Below the pieces are notes generated by a model that ran no database searches, was not told where the DNA came from, and saw nothing but the letters and a program-made list of their open reading frames with translations. 8,585 nt of DNA from Sediminibacterium ginsengisoli. GTDB taxonomy: Bacteria; Bacteroidota; Bacteroidia; Chitinophagales; Chitinophagaceae. This document shows positions 1-8,585 of the stretch, in pieces (the first letter of the stretch is position 1; every line of letters starts with the position of its first letter). The position numbers and the translations under genes are program-made. The stretch covers positions 1-8,585 of the forward strand of contig CALPSK010000022.1 in assembly GCA_943326215.1 (NCBI GenBank), read 5' to 3'.

Positions 1-1
1 A

Positions 2-223
2 GGATTAGCACCTATTGAAGCCAATATTAACAAACACGTTAATAATAGCTTGATGCTAGTGACTGCACTGAATACAAAAATTGGTTATTACAAAGCCGCT
101 GAAATTGCACAGAAAGCACATAAAGAAGGTACTACTCTAAAAGAAATGGCCGTAAAATTAGGCTATGTAACCCCTGAAGAGTTTGATGCATGGGTGATTC
201 CTAAAGACATGGTCGGTTTGTAA
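2..223 (+). CDS. fumC: Fumarate hydratase class II, C-terminal fragment
   Basis: The last 73 residues of class II fumarase are present; the gene begins left of the window. The enzyme interconverts fumarate and L-malate in the TCA cycle, in the cytosol, as a homotetramer. The fragment starts at GLAPIEAN and continues with [50 protein letters not shown] and PKDMVGL. This is the small C-terminal FumaraseC_C domain; the catalytic SS loop lies upstream and is not visible. The [11 protein letters not shown]...LGY...FDxWV pattern fits fumarase better than the related aspartase or argininosuccinate lyase. The frame is open from the window edge to TAA at 221-223. The next gene converges on it across a gap filled with inverted repeats, so this gene probably ends its transcript there. 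Confidence 0.93.
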   Translation, partial: GLAPIEANINKHVNNSLMLVTALNTKIGYYKAAEIAQKAHKEGTTLKEMAVKLGYVTPEEFDAWVIPKDMVGL

Positions 224-230
224 TTAGAAG

Positions 231-421
231 GGTTCATCTGTAATATTATATTTCATCCTTCTCTGTTCGCCACTTAACGCTAAAATTCATAAATTCTAAC
301 TAAAAGTCAGAACTCGCACTACGTGCTCAGACATGCTGACTTTTTCAACGTTAGAATTTACAAATTTCTTAACGCTATGGCTCAAAGCTCAGGAGTGAAA
401 TACTATATTCACTGATGAACA
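231..421. repeat. Long imperfect inverted repeat after fumC (palindrome I)
   Basis: Two arms of about 80 bases are near reverse complements around a 25-base centre (311-335). From inside out, 302-310 pairs with 336-344 (9 of 9), 283-300 with 350-367 (16 of 18, including 11 perfect at 290-300/350-360), 249-255 with 396-402 (7 of 7), 256-259 with 391-394, 242-246 with 404-408, and 232-238 with 414-420 (7 of 7). Stretch 260-272 is only about half complementary, and 273-282 versus 368-377 forms a direct repeat instead. The centre holds a small GCAC-TAC-GTGC hairpin (316-326). The element lies between convergent genes and has no long uracil tract, so it is not a textbook terminator, though the RNA would fold strongly. 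It may be a REP- or MITE-like dispersed element or a 3'-end structure; copies elsewhere cannot be checked here. Confidence 0.8.
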
Positions 422-434
422 TTTTAATTTAGAT

Positions 435-527
435 CTGTGCGAAAAAGGGAATTAATACTATTTCGAACGAACTTTGAGCGCAGCGATCGAGAGAGAGAAA
501 TAGGTATTTATTCTCTTGAAAGCACAG
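435..527. repeat. Second imperfect inverted repeat (palindrome II)
   Basis: Arm 435-464 and arm 497-527 are reverse complements at about 24 of 30 positions with one single-base gap. The ends are perfect: CTGTGC (435-440) with GCACAG (522-527), and CTATTTC (458-464) with GAAATAG (497-503). The 32-base centre (465-496) contains the GC-richer stretch TTTGAGCGCAGCGATCGA. It sits 13 bases from palindrome I and 30 bases before the end of the convergent amidohydrolase gene. The remaining bases of the 224-557 gap show no coding region. Together the two palindromes could end transcription in both directions or be copies of a dispersed intergenic repeat; that role is inferred. Confidence 0.75.
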
Positions 528-557
528 CAGAGAAATATAATATGCAATAGTGAACTA

Positions 558-2183
558 TTAGAACACTCTTTCACCGTTCAAATAGGTCTTCAATACTTTT
601 ACTTGCAAAATACTATCGGTAGCTACTTTCATTAAGTCTTTATCTAAAATAATGAAGTCGGCCTTCTTCCCTATTTCAATACTACCTACTTGTTTCTCCA
701 TTCTATTCGCTTTAGCTGCCCAAATGGTCATACCGCGAATAGTTTGTTCACGCGTTAAGGCGTTCTCCATTTGAAAACCACCTGCAGGGAAACCTTTGCT
801 ATCTTGTCTTGCTACGGCTGCTAAAAATGTTTTAAAAGGATTAATTTCTTCTACAGGAAAATCGGTTCCTAGGGGCAACCAATTATTTTGTTCTAATAAT
901 TGCTTAAATGCATAACCTCCTTTTAAACGCTCAGCACCTAATCTATCTCCTGCCCAATACATATCGCTAGTGGCATGTGTGGGTTGAACAGAAGGTATAA
1001 TACTATTCTCTGCGAAATAATGAAAATCAGCTGGGTTTAATATTTGCGCATGCTCTATTCTCCATCTTTTATCATTCTTACCTTTTAAATATTTTTCATA
1101 CACTTTCAACACCACTCTGTTGGCACTATCTCCAATCGCATGGGTACACATTTGAAAATTGGTGTTAATTAATTTTGCAGCAATGCTATCAAAATGCGCA
1201 GGACTACTTAATAAGAATCCACCCCAGCCTGGCTTATCTGAATAATGCGCCAACAAGGCAGCACCTCTTGACCCAAGTGCACCATCGCCATATACCTTAA
1301 TGCCTTTCACCGATAATCTATCGGTTTCATAACCGCCTTGCGTAAAATATTTTGAAGTATAAGAACTAGGCTTATCACTTAACATTACATACAAACGCAT
1401 TTTTAAATCATTTGATTTTTGCAAGGCGTCCAAATAATCAACATCTTCAGGGCTTAATCCGCAATCGGTAATAGTAGTTAATCCTGTAGCAAAACAATTT
1501 TCTTGTGCCGCAGTCAACCAATTTTTATAGTCTTCTTTGGTGTTCTCAGGTACTTGTTTTTCTATCACCCCTACTGCATTATCAATTAACAAACCTGTTA
1601 ATTTTCCGTTCTGCACAGTGAACTGACCACCTTCAATAGTTTGCCCTGCTTTCACACCTGCTAGTGCTAAAGCATAATCATTGGCAATACTTGCATGGCC
1701 ATCTACTCTTTCTAAAATAACGGGTCTATCTGGAAATAAAATATTTAATTCCGCATTGGTAGGAAATTGTTTGCCCGCAAAACGGTTCTGATCCCAACCT
1801 CTTCCTCTAATCCAACCTTTACCAGGATGCTTAATAGCAAAGGCTTTCACTCTTTCAATGGCTTCTTCCCAACTAGGCACAAACATTAAATCCACTGCAT
1901 ATAAAGATTGTCCATAACCTAGAAAATGTGCATGCGCATCGATAAAGCCTGGATAAATAATGGCATTGTTTGCATTTACTATTGAATCCGATTGATACTC
2001 TTTTAAAATATCATCATTGGTTCCAATGGCTACTATTTTACCATCTTGTATGGCCATGGCCTCTGCCATTGTAAACTCATTATTGACTGTATAAATTTGT
2101 GCATGGTGCACAATTAAATCCACTCTTTGGTTGATACAAGAACTAAAAAGCACTAGGGTTGCAAATGCAAATATTAAACGCAT
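558..2183 (-). CDS. YtcJ-type metal-dependent amidohydrolase, predicted lipoprotein
   Basis: 541 residues, full length for the amidohydrolase 3 (YtcJ/NfdA-like) family, whose members hydrolyse C-N bonds of amides or formamides; the substrate is not predictable here. A signal peptide runs MRLIFAFATLVLFSSC with a lipoprotein-type cysteine at residue 16, so the enzyme is probably exported and lipidated. The start was set at 2183 because the longer frame to 2249 adds 22 residues ahead of this signal. The metal-site motifs are complete: HAH (84, 86), Lys296 in the GIKVYGDGALGSRGA segment, His348 (THAIGDSANR), His378 (WRIEHAQ) and Asp441 (LGTDFPVE). The TIM barrel is flanked by the small beta domain (DLIVHHAQIYTVN at the front, GSIEIGKKADFIILDKD at the end). 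It lies 121 bases downstream of the AraC-family gene on the same strand, so cotranscription is possible. No Shine-Dalgarno is seen; the stop is TAA. Confidence 0.88.
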   Translation of the reverse strand: MRLIFAFATLVLFSSCINQRVDLIVHHAQIYTVNNEFTMAEAMAIQDGKIVAIGTNDDILKEYQSDSIVNANNAIIYPGFIDAHAHFLGYGQSLYAVDLMFVPSWEEAIERVKAFAIKHPGKGWIRGRGWDQNRFAGKQFPTNAELNILFPDRPVILERVDGHASIANDYALALAGVKAGQTIEGGQFTVQNGKLTGLLIDNAVGVIEKQVPENTKEDYKNWLTAAQENCFATGLTTITDCGLSPEDVDYLDALQKSNDLKMRLYVMLSDKPSSYTSKYFTQGGYETDRLSVKGIKVYGDGALGSRGAALLAHYSDKPGWGGFLLSSPAHFDSIAAKLINTNFQMCTHAIGDSANRVVLKVYEKYLKGKNDKRWRIEHAQILNPADFHYFAENSIIPSVQPTHATSDMYWAGDRLGAERLKGGYAFKQLLEQNNWLPLGTDFPVEEINPFKTFLAAVARQDSKGFPAGGFQMENALTREQTIRGMTIWAAKANRMEKQVGSIEIGKKADFIILDKDLMKVATDSILQVKVLKTYLNGERVF

Positions 2184-2304
2184 AATAAAAGTTTGAGAAA
2201 ATAAAAGTAAGTAAAATAATAGCAAGAATCTACAAAAAAGGATAAACACAGGCTCAGATAATTAAACTAAATAAAGCCTTCATTCAATACCCTAGCGCAA
2301 CCGC

Positions 2305-3228
2305 TTAATTCAATAATTCGCAAGGCTTTAGGCCAGTATGCTTTTTAAAAGCAGCAGAAAAATGGGAAATAGAAGAATAGCCAAGTAGTGCTGAAACGTC
2401 CGTTACGCTTAATGATTTTTCATATAGCAAGTACTTAGCGTGCTCCATTCTTTGCTGTTGGTAAAAATCAAAGATAGTGGTGCCGTATACTTCTTTAAAT
2501 CCTTTCTTTAAGTAGCATTCGTTCATGGCTACCTTACGACTCAACTCTTTAATTGTAATAGGATCGCCAATATGTTGTAATAAAAATTCACGTGCTTGGT
2601 AAATACTTTCCTTGCCTCTTTCATCTGCTAAAAACTTACAAGTAAAGACTACTTCTTTTTCTTCAATGATACTTTCTAAACTGTATACCAATAGTTCATG
2701 AATTTTTGCATTCACAAAAATATTTTCTAAAGAACCGCTGTAACTATGATTCAATAAGGCATCTAGGGTATGTCGCTTCTTTAAACTTAAAGGAAAAGTT
2801 TTTGTAAAATTGTCTGTATGTTTAAAAGCTAGCAACTCATCTTTCTTATTATTCGTTTTTACATTATGCACAAACTGATGTAAAAAAGTAGCCGTAAAAT
2901 GAAAAGAAAAAATATCAATAGTACGCATCGGACCCATACAATCAGAAGTTGGTAATTGATTGCATCCCCCACAAACCTTATTATCACAGTATCTGTTTCC
3001 TGATATACAAAACCTTAATTCTAAGAAGTTCTCCTTGGGCTTTTGAGCATTATAGTGGTAAACAAACATGCCTGTATCTTCTGCACCCCAGGCCTCCTGG
3101 GCCATATATCTTTTAATTTGATATTGGGTAGAACCAGGTATGCGCTGCTCCTTGCTATATAGCATGGCCATCCCAGTAAATGCTTGGGCTGTATTTGCAT
3201 GCTTTAAAAGTTCTTGTACCTGTGTCAT
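2305..3228 (-). CDS. AraC-family transcriptional regulator with N-terminal cysteine cluster
   Basis: 307 residues. The C-terminal third (about 205-307) is an AraC/XylS DNA-binding domain with two helix-turn-helix units: ITIKELSRKVAMNECYLKKGFKEVYG (about 224-249) and SVTDVSALLGYSSISHFSAAFKKHTGLKP (about 274-302), the latter holding the family signature. The N-terminal half is not a recognisable cupin and resembles the PchR-like regulators common in Bacteroidota. It contains five cysteines at 74, 81, 86, 89 and 97 (spacing CX6CX4CX2CX7C), which suggests a metal, Fe-S or redox site; the ligand is inferred, not shown. There is no membrane segment, so it acts in the cytosol. It is divergent from gyrB and upstream of the amidohydrolase on the same strand, a possible but unproven target. 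The ATG at 3228 follows a -7-like box by only five bases; the next in-frame ATG is at residue 20 (3171). Confidence 0.88.
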   Translation of the reverse strand: MTQVQELLKHANTAQAFTGMAMLYSKEQRIPGSTQYQIKRYMAQEAWGAEDTGMFVYHYNAQKPKENFLELRFCISGNRYCDNKVCGGCNQLPTSDCMGPMRTIDIFSFHFTATFLHQFVHNVKTNNKKDELLAFKHTDNFTKTFPLSLKKRHTLDALLNHSYSGSLENIFVNAKIHELLVYSLESIIEEKEVVFTCKFLADERGKESIYQAREFLLQHIGDPITIKELSRKVAMNECYLKKGFKEVYGTTIFDFYQQQRMEHAKYLLYEKSLSVTDVSALLGYSSISHFSAAFKKHTGLKPCELLN

Positions 3229-3233
3229 TTCTA

Positions 3234-3241
3234 CAAAATTA
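3234..3241 (-). promoter_or_regulatory. Possible -7 box of the AraC-family gene
   Basis: On the minus strand the sequence TAATTTTG matches the Bacteroidota -7 consensus TAnnTTTG exactly. It ends five bases before the assigned ATG (3228), which would put transcription start at or very near that codon and give a leaderless mRNA, or push the true start to a later codon. No good -33 TTTG partner is seen at the usual distance, and in such AT-rich DNA the match could be chance. Confidence 0.35.
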
Positions 3242-3396
3242 AGGCATAAAGCCTAAAGGAACTATTCAGGCCCAAAATCTGACCTAAAAATGACATAAAA
3301 AAGACCCCTTTTTAAGGCCAAAAAACTATTCACAAAATGCCTAAAATGGGGATAACTAAATCGAGCCCAAAACAGGCTTTAAACCCTTAATTATCT

Positions 3397-5430
<2,034 letters not shown>

Positions 5431-5547
5431 ACCCCTGATTTAATACGTTTTTTGGCCATTTTAACAAAAAATCAAGCCTTTCCGTAAATGAATCACAATA
5501 AATAACCTACTTTCAATTAGAAATATTCACTTTAAAATTTATACAAA

Positions 5548-5754
5548 ATGGACACTTCAAAAATGATTAAAGCGTATTGCTTAAAAACAAAAGAAAAAAA
5601 CGTACCAATGCATGACGCTGTCATCACAAAAACTGCAAGAGGCGGTTATATGGCAGGTGGTAATGATGGTAAAGGAAATAAAATGGCTGCCATTTTAAGC
5701 GAAACAAATGCCCTTAAGGCAATCGCTGATGGTGTTGCTAAAAAAGGATTCTAG
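5548..5754 (+). CDS. Small protein resembling a DUF5679-type zinc ribbon with lost cysteines
   Basis: 68 residues, basic and cytosolic, with no signal peptide or membrane segment. The first two thirds (KAYCLKTKEK at 8-17, then ITKTARGGYMAGG and GKGNKMAA) recall from memory the DUF5679 pattern, AYCxxCKxK...T..GR.A..GxCxxCGxKM. In this copy only Cys11 remains of the four expected zinc ligands: Thr14, Asn39 and Lys42 occupy the other sites. It should therefore not bind zinc in the usual way. The tail (51-68) is a short predicted helix. The function is unknown. The ATG at 5548 follows an A-rich leader, normal for Bacteroidota. It lies 117 bases after gyrB and is followed by a strong terminator. 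It may have its own transcript, but no convincing promoter was found. The frame is short, yet its composition, family resemblance and terminator support a real gene. Confidence 0.8.
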   Translation: MDTSKMIKAYCLKTKEKNVPMHDAVITKTARGGYMAGGNDGKGNKMAAILSETNALKAIADGVAKKGF

Positions 5755-5768
5755 TAAACTTGGTTTAC
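5754..5768. repeat. Small perfect inverted repeat at the stop of the 68-residue gene
   Basis: GTAAAC (5754-5759) and GTTTAC (5763-5768) pair perfectly around TTG and overlap the last base of the TAG stop (5752-5754). It lies just before the main terminator hairpin and could add a minor stem at the mRNA 3' end. A chance match of this size is possible. Confidence 0.4.
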
Positions 5769-5773
5769 AATAG

Positions 5774-5807
5774 AAAAGCCCTTTCGTTCATTCGAGAGGG
5801 CTTTTTT
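5774..5807 (+). terminator. Rho-independent terminator shared by convergent genes
   Basis: A 13-bp stem pairs 5774-5786 with 5793-5805, containing AAAAGCCCT against AGGGCTTTT plus one G-U pair, around a six-base loop (TTCATT) and followed by a T run to 5807. It starts 20 bases after the stop of the 68-residue gene. On the minus strand the same stem is followed by TTTT and lies about 25 bases after the mfd stop, so it probably serves both convergent transcripts. Confidence 0.92.
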
Positions 5808-5831
5808 GTTGGCTAAAGAATTTAAATAAGT

Positions 5832-8585
5832 TTAAACCTGCGCTGGGAAAACACCAGCATGAATTTTTTCTAAGATTGTATAGCAGTGCTGCATCGACTT
5901 CACTTCTTTAATAATGAGAATAAAGCTTCTGCCCACTTGTTTAAAATGCGCTTTATTCATGTTCTTTTGCGCATAGTCTAGTAACTGTTTAAAAGTCTCA
6001 GATTCAAAATAAGGCGAATCGGGTCTGTTAATGAAAAAGCACCTTAGGGTTTCATCTTTCAAAGTCATTTTTTCAAAGCCTAAGGAAATGGCAATACGCC
6101 TGCAACGAATCGTCATAAATAAATCATGCACACAACTTGGCAGTGGACCAAAACGATCCACTAATTCTGTTTGCATGAGTGCAAGCTCCTCATCATCCTC
6201 TGATTGATCCATTCTTGTATACAAGGATAAGCGCTCTCCAATATTTTCTACATAACTATCTGGAATCATAATTTCTAAATCGGTATCAATGGTGCAGTCT
6301 TGTACAAAATCATCTTGCTTGCTAATCTCCTCTTCAAATAATTCTTTAAAGTCGGAGCGTTTTAATTCTCGAACGGCTTCGGCTAAAATTTTCTGGTACA
6401 TTTCAAAACCAATTTCTGCCATAAATCCACTCTGCTCTCCTCCTAATAAATTACCCGCACCGCGAATGTCTAAATCACGCATGGCTATCTGAAACCCGCT
6501 ACCCAACTCACTAAACTGCTCTAAGGTTTGTAGTCTTTTTCTAGAATCATCGGGCAGGGTACTAATCGGAGGTGCTAATAAATAACAGAATGCTTTTTTA
6601 TTACTACGCCCCACCCTTCCTCTTAATTGGTGCAAGTCACTTAATCCAAATTGATGTGCATTGTTTATAATAATGGTATTCACATTCGGAATATCTACCC
6701 CACTTTCTACAATATTGGTACAAACCAGTACATCATACCTTCTTTCAATAAAGTCTAATATTTTTTCTTCCAACTGATGTCCCTCTAATTGTCCGTGCGC
6801 ATAACCAATACTAATATCTGGACATAGTTTTTGTATCATCTCACACATTTCAGCCAAACCTTGTACTCTATTATGAATGAAAAATACTTGGCCTCCTCTT
6901 TCTGTTTCATAGTAGATAGACTCTCTTATGATATCTTCATGAAATACCTGTACTTCTGTATGAATAGGTTGTCTATTCGCAGGGGCTGTATTAATAATAC
7001 TTAAATCACGGGCACCCATTAAACTAAAATGCAAAGTTCTAGGTATGGGTGTAGCGGTTAAGGTTAAGCAGTCAACATTGGTTCTTAATGTTTTTAATTT
7101 CTCTTTATGACCAACGCCAAATTTTTGTTCTTCATCTATCACCATCAATCCTAAATCTTTGAAATGTACTTCCTTGCCTAATATGCCATGGGTGCCTACT
7201 AAAATATCAATCTTTCCTTCTTTTAATTTCTCAATGGTTTCTTTTTTCTGTGCCGCCGATTTAAAACGGTTTAAATAATCAATGGTGACAGGAAAATCTT
7301 TTAGCCTTTCTGCAAAAGTTTTAAAATGTTGAAAAGCCAAAATGGTCGTAGGCACTAAAACAGCTACCTGTTTACCATCAATGGCTGCCTTAAAAGCCGC
7401 TCTCACAGCCACTTCTGTCTTACCAAAGCCCACATCACCACAAACTAGTCTATCCATGGGGGCAGGGGCTTCCATATCTTTTTTTACCTCGGCAATGGCC
7501 TTGGCCTGGTCAATGGTTTCTTCATAAATAAAAGAAGCTTCCAATTCATGCACCATATAATTATCTGGAGAAAAAGCAAACCCCACTTGTGCTTTTCTTT
7601 GGGCATACAATTTTATTAAATCAAAGGCAATGAGTTTTACTTTCGCCTTGGTCTTGTCTTTTAATTTCACCCAAGCGTCCGAACCTAATTTATTCACCTT
7701 AGGTGGTGTGCCTTCCTTGCCTGTGTATTTAGATATCTTATGTAAGGAATTAATATTCACATATAAAATATCACTGTCCTTATAAATAATTCTTACCGCT
7801 TCTTGCACCTGTCCATTCACATCAATTTTTTGTAGCCCACTATACACACCCACACCATGGTCAATATGGGTTACATAGTCTCCCGGTTGTAAGTCGCGCA
7901 AGGTTCTTAAAGTAATAGCCTTGCTTTTACTATAGGCTTGTTTTACTTTGTATTTATGATAACGTTGAAATATTTGGTGATCGGTATAGCAAACTAATTT
8001 ATGGTCATGGTCTATAAAACCCTCATGAATATTTTTAACAATGGGGGTAAACTTAATTTCTGTTTTAAGGTCGGTAAAAATAGCATGCAGCCTTTCTAAT
8101 TGCTTGGCCTGTTCTGCAAATAAAAATAAATGGTAGCCTTTTTTCTCGAGGTCTTGCAGATTGGCAATTAAATATTGAAACTGCCTATTAAAAGAAGGTT
8201 GGGCCTGGGTATTAAAAACCAATTTATCTTTTGAGAGTTGGGCTTGAAAACCCCACTCCAATATATTTTTTGAAACTAGCTGTAACTCAGTTGCAGCAAC
8301 TGTTTCAAAGTCTTCCATATGACTTTCTCTTTTATGAGGGTCGTTCTCATCTACACTATTGGCCTTGCCATGGTGTTCAATAAAATCGCCCAAGGCTTCG
8401 TACTGATCATTGCCTTTTTGTGCAATCACATTCCAATCTTTTAACCATATTAAACAGTCCTTGGATAAAAACTCTAGCAAAGGAATTTTTATTTTGTCTT
8501 CAAACTGAGTAGTCACGTTAGGAATAATATTTACTTGCAATAATTTGCGCTCACTTAATTGACTCGCCGGATCAAATACCCTAAT
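5832..8585 (-). CDS. mfd: Transcription-repair coupling factor, N-terminally cut by the window edge
   Basis: 917 residues are visible; the frame stays open to base 8585 and about 200 N-terminal residues (UvrB-like domain) lie outside. Mfd uses ATP to push stalled RNA polymerase off damaged DNA and recruits UvrA. In visible-fragment numbering, the first segment IRVFDPASQLSERK is typical of TRCF just after the UvrB-like part. The RNA-polymerase interaction domain is at about 223-290 (LQPGDYVTHIDHGVGVYSGL). The RecG-like translocase has Walker A GDVGFGKTE (Lys389), DEEQ (484-487), TAT (510-512), TNIVESGVDIPN and QLRGRVGR (653-660). The TRCF C-terminal domain is at about 755-917, with LEIMIPDSYVENIGERLSLY. 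A TTG at 8540 can be misread as the start, but coding clearly continues upstream. The stop TTA (minus TAA) is at 5832-5834, next to the shared terminator. No frameshift is seen. Confidence 0.96.
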   Translation of the reverse strand: MRVFDPASQLSERKLLQVNIIPNVTTQFEDKIKIPLLEFLSKDCLIWLKDWNVIAQKGNDQYEALGDFIEHHGKANSVDENDPHKRESHMEDFETVAATELQLVSKNILEWGFQAQLSKDKLVFNTQAQPSFNRQFQYLIANLQDLEKKGYHLFLFAEQAKQLERLHAIFTDLKTEIKFTPIVKNIHEGFIDHDHKLVCYTDHQIFQRYHKYKVKQAYSKSKAITLRTLRDLQPGDYVTHIDHGVGVYSGLQKIDVNGQVQEAVRIIYKDSDILYVNINSLHKISKYTGKEGTPPKVNKLGSDAWVKLKDKTKAKVKLIAFDLIKLYAQRKAQVGFAFSPDNYMVHELEASFIYEETIDQAKAIAEVKKDMEAPAPMDRLVCGDVGFGKTEVAVRAAFKAAIDGKQVAVLVPTTILAFQHFKTFAERLKDFPVTIDYLNRFKSAAQKKETIEKLKEGKIDILVGTHGILGKEVHFKDLGLMVIDEEQKFGVGHKEKLKTLRTNVDCLTLTATPIPRTLHFSLMGARDLSIINTAPANRQPIHTEVQVFHEDIIRESIYYETERGGQVFFIHNRVQGLAEMCEMIQKLCPDISIGYAHGQLEGHQLEEKILDFIERRYDVLVCTNIVESGVDIPNVNTIIINNAHQFGLSDLHQLRGRVGRSNKKAFCYLLAPPISTLPDDSRKRLQTLEQFSELGSGFQIAMRDLDIRGAGNLLGGEQSGFMAEIGFEMYQKILAEAVRELKRSDFKELFEEEISKQDDFVQDCTIDTDLEIMIPDSYVENIGERLSLYTRMDQSEDDEELALMQTELVDRFGPLPSCVHDLFMTIRCRRIAISLGFEKMTLKDETLRCFFINRPDSPYFESETFKQLLDYAQKNMNKAHFKQVGRSFILIIKEVKSMQHCYTILEKIHAGVFPAQV

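Noticed and set aside
224..557. A hidden small gene or RNA gene in the fumC-amidohydrolase gap
   Set aside because: No frame of useful length or protein-like composition was seen, and no tRNA-like or known riboswitch pattern; the gap is explained by two inverted repeats.
546..559. AATAGT-GA-ACTATT inverted repeat at the amidohydrolase stop
   Set aside because: The two-base spacer cannot form a stable hairpin at full length, there is no T run, and A/T-only repeats of this size are expected by chance.
5444..5451. TACGTTTT as a promoter for the 68-residue gene
   Set aside because: It matches TAnnTTTG at all but the last base, but lies over 95 bases from the ATG with no clear -33 element; not strong enough to list.
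5431..5470. Possible terminator after gyrB (T6 ... A6 complementarity)
   Set aside because: Only an A/T stem with no GC core can be drawn, so gyrB has no convincing intrinsic terminator here.
6289..6492. Plus-strand open frame of 67 codons
   Set aside because: It lies wholly inside mfd on the opposite strand; its serine-rich translation has no domain-like features and mfd coding there is certain.
7342..7527. Plus-strand open frame of 61 codons
   Set aside because: Antisense shadow over the Walker A region of mfd, with low-complexity Ala/Ser/Thr composition and no promoter or family resemblance.
8538..8540. TTG as the mfd start codon
   Set aside because: The frame continues without a stop to base 8585, and the added residues (IRVFDPASQLSERKL) match the conserved TRCF segment, so the gene is cut by the window and does not start here.

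Overview
The window looks like chromosomal housekeeping DNA from a member of the Bacteroidota, probably Chitinophagaceae. The basis is AT-rich coding, A/T-rich leaders with no Shine-Dalgarno sequence, a TAnnTTTG-type -7 promoter box before gyrB, and GyrB and Mfd proteins of the Bacteroidota type. The genus-level placement is inference from protein style. No virus, insertion sequence, CRISPR array, tRNA or rRNA was seen.

Layout: (1) 2-223, the 3' end of a class II fumarase gene (+). (2) 224-557, a 334-base gap between convergent genes that is filled by two long imperfect inverted repeats and has no credible gene. (3) 558-2183, a YtcJ-type metal-dependent amidohydrolase with a lipoprotein signal (-). 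(4) 2305-3228, an AraC-family regulator whose N-terminal half carries a five-cysteine cluster (-). (5) 3229-3450, a divergent promoter region with a -7 box and a perfect 17-bp dyad. (6) 3451-5430, gyrB (+). (7) 5548-5754, a 68-residue protein that resembles a DUF5679-type zinc ribbon which has lost most of its cysteines (+). (8) 5774-5807, a strong intrinsic terminator. (9) 5832-8585, mfd (-), running off the right edge.

Functionally, gyrB (supercoiling) and mfd (transcription-coupled repair) are core DNA genes that converge on a shared terminator. The AraC regulator and the amidohydrolase read in the same direction, 121 bases apart, and could form one unit, but nothing in the sequence proves that the regulator controls its neighbour. 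The regulator is also divergent from gyrB across a short promoter gap, as is common for unrelated genes.

Three start sites were corrected from the longest open frame: the amidohydrolase to 2183 (lipoprotein signal), gyrB to 3451 (promoter and family start), and mfd as open at the window edge. No clearly new multi-gene system is visible. The points most worth following are the cysteine-depleted small protein, the cysteine-cluster regulator, the dyad at the predicted gyrB transcription start, and the paired palindromes after fumC.
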